This document shows, piece after piece, positions 35,631-44,399 of a stretch of 64,000 bases of DNA (position 1 is its first letter; every line of letters starts with the position of its first letter). Source of the stretch: Pedobacter segetis. Its GTDB lineage: Bacteria > Bacteroidota > Bacteroidia > Sphingobacteriales > Sphingobacteriaceae. Location: the NCBI RefSeq assembly GCF_016623585.1, contig NZ_JAEHFY010000017.1:39596-103595 (forward strand), given 5' to 3'. A program made the position numbers and the translations under genes. The notes under the pieces are model-generated. The model was not told the DNA's origin. It ran no database searches and saw only the letters and a program-made list of their open reading frames with translations.

Positions 35631-37055
35631 CTAACTCACAATATAACCTATCAAAGTCGCAGTAGTAGTTCTTTCAATAAGAACATTTACATAATCGCCG
35701 GGTTTGTAACCTTCTAACACAGGGAATATCACCATGTGGTTATGGTCGCTTCTGCCGCAAAAATCCGATTTCGATTTTTTCGATAGACTTTCTATTAAAA
35801 CCTTTTCGGTTTTTCCAACCCTTTTTTGCGCCCTATAAAAACTATGTTCTTGTTGCAGGGCGATGATTTCCCTTAGTCTGCGTTGTTTTCCTTCTTCTGG
35901 GATATCATCATCCAATTTTTTTGCAGCTGGTGTGCCGGGTCTTTCCGAGTAAGAATACATATAAGCAAACTCGTACTTAACCAGGTCCATCATGCTTAAT
36001 GTTTCTTGATGATCTTCTTCTGTTTCGCTGCAAAACCCAGAGATAATATCTGTAGAGATAGAACAAGTTGGGATAATCCTTCTAATGGCATCAATCCTGT
36101 TCAAATACCATTCTCGGGTATAAGTTCTGTTCATTAAATCCAATACCCTAGAGTTTCCAGATTGAACGGGTAAATGAATATGTTTACAAATATTTTCATG
36201 TTTGGCAATAGTTTCTAAAACCTCATCAGTGATATCTTTTGGGTGCGAAGTAGAAAACCTAACCCTCATATCTGGGCTTACATGGGCAACCATCTCTAAA
36301 AGATTAGCGAAATTAATTTTTGCCGAACTATTTTCTGGCGACCAGTTATAGGAGTCAACGTTTTGCCCTAATAAAGTGATTTCTTTATAACCCGCATCGC
36401 GTAAATCTTCAGCCTCTTTTACAATGGAGTAAGCATCCCTGCTGCGTTCCCTCCCTCTTGTAAAAGGAACTACGCAAAAAGAACACATATTATCGCAACC
36501 ACGCATAATTGATATAAAGGCACTTATCCCGTTAGAATTTAATCTTACGGGGCTAACATCGGCATAAGTTTCTTCCCTTGATAATAAAACGTTTATCGCT
36601 TTTTGCCCACTGTTTACCTGGGCAATTAAATTAGGCAAATCGCGGTAAGCATCTGGCCCTACAACCACATCAACCAATTTTTCTTCTTCTAAAAATTTAG
36701 ATTTTAAACGTTCTGCCATACAGCCCAAAACACCGATAACTAAATCTTTATTTTGTCTTTTTATTGCTTTAAATTGTTTTAGCCTGTTACGGACCCTAGT
36801 TTCTGCGTTTTCACGGATAGAGCATGTATTAATGAAAATCACGTCTGCTTCTTCATATTCTGAAGTGGTGCTAAAACCATCTTCACTTAAAATTGAAGCA
36901 ACAATCTCACTATCAGAGAAATTCATGGCGCAGCCATAACTTTCTATATAAAGCTTACGTTCGTTTCCGTCTTTTTTTGATTTCTTTTCTAAGATCAAAG
37001 CTTCGCCTTGCCTGCTTTCATCGTGTTGTTTAGAAGGTAAATCTAATGCTATCAT
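35631..37055 (-). CDS. miaB: tRNA-2-methylthio-N6-dimethylallyladenosine synthase
   Basis: A 474-residue radical SAM methylthiotransferase that thiomethylates A37 of tRNAs reading UNN codons. The auxiliary [4Fe-4S] cluster cysteines are C42, C78 and C112; the radical SAM triad is C187-x3-C191-x2-C194 in [12 protein letters not shown]-terminal TRAM domain (about 400-474) ends [19 protein letters not shown]. The N-terminal 30 residues precede the MTTase domain and may be an extension; start codon as the first ATG. It is on the same strand as the sigma-54 activator, separated by 169 bp. Confidence 0.95.
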   Translation of the reverse strand: MIALDLPSKQHDESRQGEALILEKKSKKDGNERKLYIESYGCAMNFSDSEIVASILSEDGFSTTSEYEEADVIFINTCSIRENAETRVRNRLKQFKAIKRQNKDLVIGVLGCMAERLKSKFLEEEKLVDVVVGPDAYRDLPNLIAQVNSGQKAINVLLSREETYADVSPVRLNSNGISAFISIMRGCDNMCSFCVVPFTRGRERSRDAYSIVKEAEDLRDAGYKEITLLGQNVDSYNWSPENSSAKINFANLLEMVAHVSPDMRVRFSTSHPKDITDEVLETIAKHENICKHIHLPVQSGNSRVLDLMNRTYTREWYLNRIDAIRRIIPTCSISTDIISGFCSETEEDHQETLSMMDLVKYEFAYMYSYSERPGTPAAKKLDDDIPEEGKQRRLREIIALQQEHSFYRAQKRVGKTEKVLIESLSKKSKSDFCGRSDHNHMVIFPVLEGYKPGDYVNVLIERTTTATLIGYIVS

Positions 37056-37377
37056 GCGTTTGATGTTTGGATTGCAAAACTAATCAATTTTAATGTAAAT
37101 GACAGTTTGGCAGGCGGTAATTTTAAAAATGATGATTAAATGATCTTTGAAAAGTTTTGTAGGAGAAAAAATTTAATAAAGCTTTAATGCGGCGACGTTT
37201 AATGCCATCAAATTAAGGGGTTTTCTATTTTTAACATTATGTTGATGATTGGAAATATCTCAGCTTAAAGGCTGCCACGCAAATAGAGAACCTGATTGCG
37301 TGATTTTAATTACCATCTAACATAACGATGGTTTTTGGATTGATCTAAGGGTGGCAATTTGCCTATGTTCTATAAAA
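37056..37377. other. Intergenic region without a recognised gene
   Basis: 322 bp between miaB and cysM, both on the minus strand. Two small hairpins occur: CACGCAA (37276-37282) with TTGCGTG (37296-37302), and CCATC with GATGG around 37313-37331. No promoter or coding sequence is convincing, and no riboswitch class was recognised. Confidence 0.5.
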
Positions 37378-38250
37378 TCATGCAAATAGATCGCTGCTCA
37401 AATATCTATCGCCTCTATCGCAAGCAATAAAAACAATCAATCCTTCTTCTAATTCTTTGGCGAGCTTTAAAGCTGCAAAGCAAGCTCCGCCACTGCTCAT
37501 CCCTGCAAATATCCCTTCTCTTTTTGCTAAATCACGAGCGGTTTGCGTGGCGTTTTCTTCCGATACATCAATCACGCTATCAACTCTTGAAGCATCAAAT
37601 ATTTTTGGTAAATAAGCTTTAGGCCACCTTCTGATGCCGGGTATAGATGAACCTTCTGTTGGTTGGCAACCTATAATTTGTATGTTTTTATCTTGTTCTT
37701 TTAAAAACATGGAAGTTCCCATTATCGTTCCCGTTGTGCCCATAGAACTTACAAAATGGGTAACTTTGTGGTGGGTATCTTTCCAAATTTCTGGCCCGGT
37801 GGTTTTATAATGCGCTAAATAATTATCGGCGTTAGCAAACTGATTTAATAAAAAATAATCACCAGATGCGCCTTTTTGTTCTGCATAATCGCGGCAATCT
37901 TCAATGCCATCCATCAAAATCACTTTCGCACCAAAAGCTTCCATGGTTTGGGTACGTTCTCTGGTAGAGTTTTTTGGCATGATCAATTCAATTTCTAAAT
38001 CGAATAAATTAGCGATCATCGCCAAAGCGATGCCTGTGTTTCCGCTAGTTGCTTCTATTAGTTTTGTTCCCGAATTTATTTGGCCCCTATCTAAAGCACT
38101 TTTGATCATGCTCAGAGCTGCCCGGTCTTTCACGCTTCCACCGGGATTGTTGCCTTCTAACTTTGCGAAAATTTTAACTTTTGGGTTAGGGTTTAATTTT
38201 TGGATCTCTACTAAAGGAGTATTCCCCACCAAATCTAAAATAGTTGCCAT
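37378..38250 (-). CDS. cysM: Cysteine synthase (O-acetylserine sulfhydrylase)
   Basis: A 290-residue PLP enzyme of the cysteine synthase family that forms cysteine from O-acetylserine and sulfide (or thiosulfate in the CysM form). The PLP lysine is K41 in SVKDRA, and SGNTG at 69-73 binds the phosphate/substrate. Length (about 290) is that of CysM rather than CysK (about 310), but the isoform is not certain. Its ATG shares one base with the cysE stop (TAATG), indicating tight coupling with serine acetyltransferase, its pathway and complex partner. Confidence 0.92.
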   Translation of the reverse strand: MATILDLVGNTPLVEIQKLNPNPKVKIFAKLEGNNPGGSVKDRAALSMIKSALDRGQINSGTKLIEATSGNTGIALAMIANLFDLEIELIMPKNSTRERTQTMEAFGAKVILMDGIEDCRDYAEQKGASGDYFLLNQFANADNYLAHYKTTGPEIWKDTHHKVTHFVSSMGTTGTIMGTSMFLKEQDKNIQIIGCQPTEGSSIPGIRRWPKAYLPKIFDASRVDSVIDVSEENATQTARDLAKREGIFAGMSSGGACFAALKLAKELEEGLIVFIACDRGDRYLSSDLFA

Positions 38251-39065
38251 TACACGGGATGATTAGAGTTTTCGATAACTTTTATAGATGGGGTATGATA
38301 AACCGTGGCATTTGCAGGGACGCTTTTTGTTAACCATACGTTTCCACCGATTACGCTGTTTTCGCCAATGATGGTATCGCCACCTAAAATAGTGGCATTA
38401 CTGTAAATAACAACCCCATCTTTAACCGTTGGATGCCTTTTTGTACCTGCTAAATTCTTGCTCACGCTTAATGCGCCCAAAGTTACCCCTTGATACAATT
38501 TTACATTTTTGCCAATGATTGCAGTTTCCCCAATTACGATGCCCGTACCATGATCGATGCAAAAATAGTCTCCTATTTGCGCCCCTGGATGAATATCTAT
38601 GCCTGTTTTAGAATGGGCATATTCTGTTAAGATCCTAGGTATAAGTGGTGTGTTTAGTTTTAAAAGATGATTGGCAATCCTGTAAAAAGCAATTGCCCAA
38701 AAACCAGGATAGGTGCGAATAACTTCAAATTCGTTATTTGCGGCCGGATCGCCATCGTTTAAAGCGGTAACATCTTTTTTTAATCTTTGGTAAAGACTAG
38801 GAATATCATCAATAAATTGCGCTGCAATAATATCATTATGGCAATCTTTACAAGCTTGGGTAGCATCTAAAAGCGCCTTTAACTGATTTTGAAGCTTGGT
38901 AAATTCTTGTGTAATTTCTTCATCAGAATTAAAAATTTTATCGGATGCTTCGGGGAATAAAAGACCTATAATTTCTAAAGCCCAATCTGCAATAGACTGA
39001 TTTGTTGGTATCGCTTGTGCCCTTTGCTGTCTTTCAAAAAGGATTTTAATAAACTCTTTCTCCAT
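38250..39065 (-). CDS. cysE: Serine O-acetyltransferase
   Basis: A 271-residue serine acetyltransferase that makes O-acetylserine from serine and acetyl-CoA. An N-terminal helical domain (to about 160) is followed by left-handed beta-helix hexapeptides: IDIHPGAQIGDYFCIDHGTGIVIG, with the catalytic His in DHGTG, then TAIIGKNVKLYQGVTLGAL. The C-terminal tail ends IKVIENSNHPV, lacking the usual terminal Ile that docks into CysK/CysM. It is the first gene of the cysE-cysM operon. Confidence 0.93.
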   Translation of the reverse strand: MEKEFIKILFERQQRAQAIPTNQSIADWALEIIGLLFPEASDKIFNSDEEITQEFTKLQNQLKALLDATQACKDCHNDIIAAQFIDDIPSLYQRLKKDVTALNDGDPAANNEFEVIRTYPGFWAIAFYRIANHLLKLNTPLIPRILTEYAHSKTGIDIHPGAQIGDYFCIDHGTGIVIGETAIIGKNVKLYQGVTLGALSVSKNLAGTKRHPTVKDGVVIYSNATILGGDTIIGENSVIGGNVWLTKSVPANATVYHTPSIKVIENSNHPV

Positions 39066-39144
39066 CTTTAGCCAAAGGTAAATTAAACTATATAAGATTA
39101 ATAGGGTTTGTGATTTTTTTGTTGTTTGGCTTTTGTAAAAAAGA

Positions 39145-39173
39145 AAAGGCGATGGTTTTGATCCATCGCCTTT
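39145..39173 (-). terminator. Terminator of the DUF4142 gene
   Basis: AAAGGCGATGG (39145-39155) and CCATCGCCTTT (39163-39173) form a perfect 11-bp stem. On the minus strand it is followed by TTCTTTTT. It lies 18 bp beyond the DUF4142 stop. Confidence 0.9.
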
Positions 39174-39190
39174 AAAAATTTTGATTACTA

Positions 39191-39751
39191 TTATTTAATA
39201 GCGTCATTAATTGCTTTTGCAGAGTCTAAATGAACTCTTAAAGTAGGTAAAACCTTATTTGCAAATGCGGCAACATCGGCATCTTTACCTTTTGCGGCAT
39301 CTTCAAATTTATCAATATCATCTTCATGGTCTTTAACCATCATGCTCATATAGGCCTTGTCAAAATCTTTTCCAATTTTAGATTTTAAATCGGCAATATG
39401 ATCTTGTTGATCTTTCATTGGCATATCTGGTAAAGAAACATTTTTGGTCATTGCCAATTGTTTCAGATCATCATTTGCTTTAGAATGATCAGTTACCATC
39501 ATGTTGCCAAAATCTTTTACTCTAGAGCTCATTGCGTTGGTTTGCGCCAATTTGCCCAAATCAACTTCCATCATTCCACCGCTTGCTGCTTCGGTTAAAA
39601 ATTCTGAGCCATCATCGGTTGTCATTACCTGTGATTGATCGTTTAAAGAATCTAAACTGTCTTTGGTGTCTGTACTTGCTTGTTGATTGTTACAAGCTTG
39701 AAAAGAAAGTGCTACTAGACCGATTGCGGCCGTTAAAATTAATTTTTTCAT
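39191..39751 (-). CDS. DUF4142 lipoprotein
   Basis: A 186-residue DUF4142 protein. I start at the ATG of MKKLILTAA, since it gives a proper lipoprotein signal with C20 in SFQAC; the open frame extends 13 codons further up without that feature. Residues about 50-186 form the ferritin-like four-helix DUF4142 domain (EFLTEAASGGMMEVDLGKLAQ, MVTDHSKANDDLK, MVKDHEDDIDKFEDAA). Members are linked to stress in Bacteroidota, but their biochemical role is unknown. It is monocistronic with its own terminator. Confidence 0.9.
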   Translation of the reverse strand: MKKLILTAAIGLVALSFQACNNQQASTDTKDSLDSLNDQSQVMTTDDGSEFLTEAASGGMMEVDLGKLAQTNAMSSRVKDFGNMMVTDHSKANDDLKQLAMTKNVSLPDMPMKDQQDHIADLKSKIGKDFDKAYMSMMVKDHEDDIDKFEDAAKGKDADVAAFANKVLPTLRVHLDSAKAINDAIK

Positions 39752-39850
39752 GTTTTTATAGTTTTTGATGTAAAAACTAAAAACTTCCAAAAACTAGACC
39801 AAGATTATTTTTTAGGAATAAAATACTGTAAATTAATAGCTTAGGTTATG

Positions 39851-40108
39851 TTAATCGTAATGAAACCTGCATTTAGCAATGATGATTTCATCTTCTTGGA
39901 TTTTGTAAATGAGACGATGCTCATCATTAATTCTTCTAGACCAATATCCTTTATACTTATGTTTTAAAGGTTCTGGCTTTCCAATTCCAGAAAAAGGAGT
40001 TCGTGAAATATCTTTTAATAAATCGTTAATTTTTGATAGCTGTTTTTTATCCGTCTTTTGCCAATAGAGATAATCCTCCCAGGAATTCTCTACAAAGATA
40101 AACTTCAT
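39851..40108 (-). CDS. yoeB: Toxin YoeB (ribosome-dependent mRNA interferase)
   Basis: An 85-residue YoeB-family toxin. The catalytic residues described for E. coli YoeB, E46, R65 and H83, fall at identical positions here, and the C-terminus FHYD is nearly that of the E. coli protein. YoeB cleaves mRNA in the ribosomal A site and is neutralised by YefM. The gene's start overlaps the antitoxin stop by 4 bp, the usual antitoxin-toxin order. All active-site residues are present, so the toxin looks functional. Confidence 0.95.
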   Translation of the reverse strand: MKFIFVENSWEDYLYWQKTDKKQLSKINDLLKDISRTPFSGIGKPEPLKHKYKGYWSRRINDEHRLIYKIQEDEIIIAKCRFHYD

Positions 40109-40359
40109 GATTCTATTAAATCTTTTTCAAAAGTAGCCTTGTTATTTATCTTTTGAATAGCAGAATCTAATCTTTCTTCATTTTTTAAGGAGCTTAATTC
40201 GTGATTAGTTGCCAATAATGAATTATATTCCTCTAATGAAATAATCACTACACCACTATCTCTTCCTCTATTTATAATGAGAGTTTCAAAATTTTGGGAG
40301 ACTTTATCAAAATAGCTTTTAATATCTTTTCTAAAATGTGATAGGGTAGTAGTTAGCAT
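40105..40359 (-). CDS. yefM: Antitoxin YefM (Phd/YefM family)
   Basis: An 84-residue antitoxin of the Phd/YefM family. The N-terminal DNA-binding fold (SHFRKDIKSYFDKVSQNFETLIINRGRDSGVVIISLEEYNSL shows the family pattern in shorter pieces: NRGRDSGVVIISLEEYNSL) is followed by a helical, toxin-binding C-terminus rich in charged residues (KNEERLDSAIQKINNK). It represses its own promoter, where three 12-bp-spaced operator cores lie just upstream. First gene of the operon with yoeB. Confidence 0.93.
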   Translation of the reverse strand: MLTTTLSHFRKDIKSYFDKVSQNFETLIINRGRDSGVVIISLEEYNSLLATNHELSSLKNEERLDSAIQKINNKATFEKDLIES

Positions 40360-40362
40360 ATT

Positions 40363-40392
40363 TGTACTTATTTATGTACAAATATATGTACA
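40363..40392 (-). promoter_or_regulatory. yefM-yoeB operator: TGTAC cores at 12-bp pitch
   Basis: TGTACT at 40363, TGTACA at 40375 and TGTACA at 40387 are exactly 12 bp apart, starting 4 bp upstream of the yefM ATG. The E. coli YefM operator uses TGTACA core palindromes with a 12-bp centre-to-centre spacing, so this is very probably the autoregulatory site. Confidence 0.85.
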
Positions 40393-40476
40393 TTTATTAA
40401 ATACTAGGTAATAATATCTATACCAATATTCAATATTTGTGTAACATTTAGATGTTTAATAACTATAAATTCTTGT

Positions 40477-41259
40477 TTAGTTTTTGAGAAGAGTCACAGA
40501 GTGTTCTCCAACTGATGTGATTAAAGAGTTACCATTTATGTAGCCAACCTTTACAGTTCCAGAGCTGTTATAAAGGTTGTTGTTTTTTACGATACCATTG
40601 TCGTAATTAGTATTTTGATTATCGTAATCTGATCCAAATCCAGTTATTACTGTTGTTTTTCCAGTCCAAGTATCTCCACTTATTGTTATTTCAAGTTCTG
40701 CAGAATCGTCTTTGTATAGGTATGTCCCATCAATAGAATTTATATCTTCATTTACAGAACCTTCTTGTTTTGAGTACTCGATTTTACCACTTTTTAAAGA
40801 ATTGCAGTCTGTTAACGTTATGATTTCATCATTCAAATTAATACCACCTGTAAATCGTGTATAATTAATTTGAATTTTATCAGGAGATATTATCTTCCAA
40901 TTTCCCCATGCACTACAACCACCTAATGCTTCTGTACTAAAATTAAATGTGCCATCTTCGGAAAATTTCCAGGCTGCTATTACTCTATTAGCCGGTTTTA
41001 ATATCCAATCCGCTCCAACTAGGCACTTTCTTGTAGATTCAATAGTTTCTTTTGATTTAATTTCTGAAACATTATTATTCTCAGTATCTTTTTTCATGTT
41101 ATAGCTATCATGCCACGACTTTCCTAAGACGATTAAAAGGAAAATAGTTAATGATGAAACAATAGCGATTAAAATTTTCCATTGTTTGGTCTTATTTGAA
41201 AAATATCCATTCAAGAAATAGTAAATCACAAACGAGAGTAATAAGGGGATTAGAATCAT
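40477..41259 (-). CDS. Hypothetical membrane-anchored protein
   Basis: A 260-residue protein. Two N-terminal hydrophobic helices (about 2-18 and 27-47) are followed by a 210-residue extracytoplasmic region rich in beta strands (CLVGADWILKPANR, WKFSEDGTFNFSTEALGGCSAWGNWKI), similar in style to lipocalin-like domains of Bacteroidota. Two cysteine pairs could form disulfides. No enzymatic motif is evident. It lies in the accessory island between the YefM-YoeB module and other hypotheticals; low complexity and AT-rich codons suggest recent acquisition. Confidence 0.6.
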   Translation of the reverse strand: MILIPLLLSFVIYYFLNGYFSNKTKQWKILIAIVSSLTIFLLIVLGKSWHDSYNMKKDTENNNVSEIKSKETIESTRKCLVGADWILKPANRVIAAWKFSEDGTFNFSTEALGGCSAWGNWKIISPDKIQINYTRFTGGINLNDEIITLTDCNSLKSGKIEYSKQEGSVNEDINSIDGTYLYKDDSAELEITISGDTWTGKTTVITGFGSDYDNQNTNYDNGIVKNNNLYNSSGTVKVGYINGNSLITSVGEHSVTLLKN

Positions 41260-41313
41260 TTTAAATATAATTTTAGGTTATTGGTGATATATTTATGGAA
41301 TTAAGTTAATTCC

Positions 41314-41598
41314 TCATTGAATTCTATTTAACAAAGTTTTTAAAATAGCAAGATTGCATGGACGTGTTTTTGATTCACGCTTATTGTAATTGTTATACCA
41401 ATTACGATTAATAATTATTTGATTGTTAAAGTCATTAAATGCATTCATAATAGTATCGTAAGGCAATGTTTTTCGATTTTGATTTATCGAGTAAGTTACG
41501 CCCCCATCATTGCTTCTGGTAATAAATAGGTAGTCTGTTCCTTGATTTGTTGTATGTAAGATTTCATCTTGTACCAATTGATTCAATATATCTTCCAT
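41314..41598 (-). CDS. Hypothetical protein, 94 aa
   Basis: A 94-residue soluble protein I do not recognise. The sequence DILNQLVQDEILHTTNQGTD suggests a small winged-helix-like start, and the C-terminal half (NRNWYNNYNKRESKTRPCNLAILKTLL) is basic and aromatic. It could be a truncated or stand-alone accessory domain. The upstream gene (42011 end) lies 27 bp away on the same strand. Island codon usage is AT-rich. Confidence is limited to it being a plausible reading frame. Confidence 0.45.
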   Translation of the reverse strand: MEDILNQLVQDEILHTTNQGTDYLFITRSNDGGVTYSINQNRKTLPYDTIMNAFNDFNNQIIINRNWYNNYNKRESKTRPCNLAILKTLLNRIQ

Positions 41599-41608
41599 AA
41601 TTAAAATG

Positions 41609-42011
41609 TTATGAGTTTATGATTTTATTTGATGAACTTTTTTGAAAAGCGATAATCAATGAGATGATATTTCCAAGAAGTGTGATGATAATACCAACTT
41701 TTATGGTAACAAATGGGGGTATCTGTAATATAATAGAAAGTTAAAAGAAGAAATAAAAAAGCGAGAACCGCTAAGATTTTTTGAATAATCTTTTTTATTG
41801 AAAATAATGCTCCAATTAATAAAACTAATTCAAGTAAAATATAAATTGAGGTAGCATCATAAACACCATTTATTTTGTTATTCATGGTTAGAATATCAAA
41901 TCCGGAGAGATTTATAAAAGTAAAGCCAATCCAAGGGAGAAAGAAACTTATTAATGAAAGTAAAATGCTTACAATAAGGGAGTTTTTGTTTTTGAGAATT
42001 GAGAGATCCAT
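41609..42011 (-). pseudogene. Small membrane protein gene, probably frameshifted in a G5 run
   Basis: The frame from the ATG at 42011 (MDLSILKNKNSLIV) encodes three hydrophobic helices, then after ITDT turns into an odd His/Trp/Tyr-rich tail ending at 41625. Skipping one base in the CCCCC tract (plus-strand G5, 41715-41719) restores a fourth plausible helix: PFVTIKVGIIITLLGNIIS, ending at 41609. This is typical of a homopolymer frameshift, whether real or a sequencing error. If intact, the product would be a roughly 133-residue four-helix membrane protein. Function unknown. Confidence 0.6.
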
Positions 42012-42066
42012 AAGTTTAAATTTATTTTTAAACTTAAACCAACAGTCTGTCAATTTTTGTCAAACA

Positions 42067-43119
42067 CTATTTGAAGGTATTATTTGGACTTAAAGCTGTA
42101 TCAGCATCGTATAGATTAATAATTTCAGCCGCTTTACTTTGCACCAAATCTTTTAATAAATTAGGTTTAATCACTTTTATATTGGTCATCCAACTAAATA
42201 TCCAACCTACTAATTCTCGGTTAATTCCGCATTTTAAAGTCATCAGATAGTTCCCGTTTTCTAATAAATTAAATGTTTGTGAAGGATGCCAGGTTCTTCT
42301 TTTGATAAACTCACCTAAAGTACTGCTGATCTCTAATTCTATATCGTAAATATGTTCATTGATATTATTTGTAATGCCAAATAGCTTTTCCAATAAATTT
42401 TCAAAATTTTGAGGGATTTGTTTTTTTAAGTAATAACCTTCATGTTGTAATTCTATAATTTGGTCTAAAGCAATTAGATTAATTTTTTCTTCATTTAAAC
42501 TACAATAACAAATATGCAATGTCCCTCTATGTAAGATAATTTTAAGAGGAATAATAGTAATTGTATCAGGCATTTCTATTGGAAGTGAGGTATAATCAAA
42601 CTGATATTTGATTCTTAAAGTTCTGAGTTCCTGTATTGCTTCTATGAGTAATTTTAAGAAACCCTGTTCTTCTTGTGAGTAAACCGTTTCTGCAAAATTT
42701 GCATTGATAAAGCAATCAGGCTGTTTATTGATATAAAAATACGTTTTGCTTTTACTCAGTCTTTTCCAGCACCATTCATAAAACTTATCGAAAAAATGCT
42801 CTCTGTTTTGTTTGATAGATTGAGGGATGTAATCTTTTAAAAGAAAGAAAGTGAGAATATCGTCTTCAGTAAGGTGTTCATTTCCATTTCCATCAAATGT
42901 AATCTTCCATTGCTTTTTATTATTTTCCAGAATATTAATGAGAATATTTTCTCCCTCAATCTGAAAATCACGTTCAAGTTCATCCATGTATCTATAAAGT
43001 GTTCTATCAGAAACATTCCACTCTTTTTGTTTGGAAATACTTTTTAGCTTGATAATATCTAAAGGACCTTTTCTTAATTCTTTATAGAGAAATAATAAGC
43101 GAGTGGATTTTGAAGGCAT
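42067..43119 (-). CDS. WYL domain-containing transcriptional regulator
   Basis: A 350-residue regulator. The N-terminal HTH (about 1-60; SISKQKEWNVSDRTLYRYMDEL) is of the DeoR-like type, and a WYL domain follows (about 160-235; IIPLKIILHRGTLHICYCS, where the WYL signature is diverged), then a WCX-type C-terminal region (YDIELEISSTLGEFIKRRTWHPSQ). WYL proteins bind nucleic acids or nucleotides and often control phage-defence genes. Here it neighbours TA modules and hypotheticals. Transcribed towards the island interior; 97 bp from the divergent VapB-like gene. Confidence 0.85.
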   Translation of the reverse strand: MPSKSTRLLFLYKELRKGPLDIIKLKSISKQKEWNVSDRTLYRYMDELERDFQIEGENILINILENNKKQWKITFDGNGNEHLTEDDILTFFLLKDYIPQSIKQNREHFFDKFYEWCWKRLSKSKTYFYINKQPDCFINANFAETVYSQEEQGFLKLLIEAIQELRTLRIKYQFDYTSLPIEMPDTITIIPLKIILHRGTLHICYCSLNEEKINLIALDQIIELQHEGYYLKKQIPQNFENLLEKLFGITNNINEHIYDIELEISSTLGEFIKRRTWHPSQTFNLLENGNYLMTLKCGINRELVGWIFSWMTNIKVIKPNLLKDLVQSKAAEIINLYDADTALSPNNTFK

Positions 43120-43216
43120 TGATTTGTTGGTTTTTATGAATTCAAATTACGTTTTTTATTTTATCACTTTTTAAATTCTCTCTTAAAAAATGTACTTTTA
43201 TATAAATCCTTGAAAG

Positions 43217-43447
43217 ATGCCAGAATTAGTTATTAAATATAAAAACAAAAAAACTTTAGAGGCTTTAAAAAGCATTTCAAAATATTTTGATTTTTCTATT
43301 ATTGAAAATGAAAAATCAAAACCAGAAAAGCTTCAAAAATTTTCGATTATAAAAGGTAAAGGAAAAATAAATACTTTAGAAATGGAAGAAATTTTTACTA
43401 ACGCCAACCTTAATGCAAAGAAATTGAGAGAGGAAGCGTGGAAGTAA
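43217..43447 (+). CDS. VapB-like antitoxin
   Basis: A 76-residue protein in the antitoxin position of a PIN toxin. Residues 1-35 (ELVIKYKNKKTLEALKSISKYFDF) look like a small beta-alpha domain, and the C-terminal half is charged and helical (NTLEMEEIFTNANLNAKKLREEAWK), suited to wrap the toxin. No classical AbrB, ribbon-helix-helix or Phd motif is clear. The last 10 bp overlap the PIN gene start. Identity as an antitoxin is inferred from context. Confidence 0.7.
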   Translation: MPELVIKYKNKKTLEALKSISKYFDFSIIENEKSKPEKLQKFSIIKGKGKINTLEMEEIFTNANLNAKKLREEAWK

Positions 43448-43848
43448 AAGTTATTTGTGATTCGGATGTTTTAATAGATTATTGGGACAACACAAAAAAT
43501 AGACATTTAGCAACGAAGCATATCATCAACAATATTATTGGGATTGATAAGGTATTAATTTCAGCCATTAGTTATATGGAATTGATGGTTGGGGTAAAGA
43601 ATAAACTGGACTTAATTAAAGTACAAAAAAACTTAAAGACATTTAACTTCATTTTGTTAAGCGAAACTATTACAAAAATTTCTCTTGAGCTTTTAAATAA
43701 TTATAGGTTAAGCCATGGATTATCAATTCCCGATTGTATGATTGCAGCTACAGCTCTAAATACAGGAATAGAATTGTTCACTTACAATACTAAAGACTTT
43801 ATCTTTATAGAAAATCTTAAACTTTACAACGCCGCCTTAACCAAATAA
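43438..43848 (+). CDS. VapC-type PIN domain toxin
   Basis: A 136-residue PIN-domain RNase. Acidic metal ligands are visible at D8/D10 (CDSDVLIDYW), E48 (SYMELMVG), D99 (LSIPDCMIAATAL) and D120 (TYNTKDF), the pattern of VapC toxins. The GTG start at 43438 overlaps the antitoxin gene by 10 bp, implying coupled translation. VapC toxins typically cleave tRNA or rRNA; the target here is unknown. The 3' end overlaps the convergent TetR gene by 25 bp, so this is the island's right boundary. Confidence 0.9.
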   Translation: MEVKVICDSDVLIDYWDNTKNRHLATKHIINNIIGIDKVLISAISYMELMVGVKNKLDLIKVQKNLKTFNFILLSETITKISLELLNNYRLSHGLSIPDCMIAATALNTGIELFTYNTKDFIFIENLKLYNAALTK

Positions 43849-44399
43849 GGCAAAATCTCTTTTTGGAACGATATAAAATTCTTTCTTACATCGGCATCAG
43901 AAACGGAAGTAAAGGCAAAAGAGAAGATGATGCTTTTGCTAGCTTTGATCAAGAAACGAAGTCTTTCGGGGTAGGTTTCATCGTCGTTCAATTCTTCAAT
44001 GGCCATAAATTCTGCAAAAAGTAAATCTTCTAGCTCATCAGAAAGATCTTTTAAGAAACCCTGGGCGTTGGTAGATTCCCTGATAAAATCCCAACCGATA
44101 AACTCGTTACAAACGGTATAAGAAAGCTTGCTCACTTTCAGTATCAAATTGGTAAGGTGTTGTTCTTTATCGTTATTTTTTTTGTCTTTTTGGATCAGTT
44201 CATTTAAACTCACTTTTAGGTAATCCATTAAAATGGCATGTAAAACCAGCTCTTTGCTTTCAAAATATTTGTAGATGGTAGCTTTAGCGATTTTTGCCTT
44301 CTTTGCAATCTCGTTCACGCTTGTTTTATGGTAACCATATTTACGAAATAGATCTTGTGCCGCTTTCTTGATACTTTCTTTAATCTTGTCTATTTCCAT
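43824..44399 (-). CDS. TetR family transcriptional regulator
   Basis: A 191-residue TetR-like repressor. The N-terminal HTH is clear (KKAAQDLFRKYGYHKTSVNEI, then AKIAKATIYKYFESKE). The C-terminal ligand-binding helices (about 60-190) are divergent. Its start shares one base with the stop of the upstream lipoprotein gene (TAATG), so the two form one transcript. The inducer is unknown; no efflux pump is adjacent. Its last 25 bp overlap the convergent vapC-like gene. Confidence 0.93.
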   Translation of the reverse strand: MEIDKIKESIKKAAQDLFRKYGYHKTSVNEIAKKAKIAKATIYKYFESKELVLHAILMDYLKVSLNELIQKDKKNNDKEQHLTNLILKVSKLSYTVCNEFIGWDFIRESTNAQGFLKDLSDELEDLLFAEFMAIEELNDDETYPERLRFLIKASKSIIFSFAFTSVSDADVRKNFISFQKEILPYLVKAAL

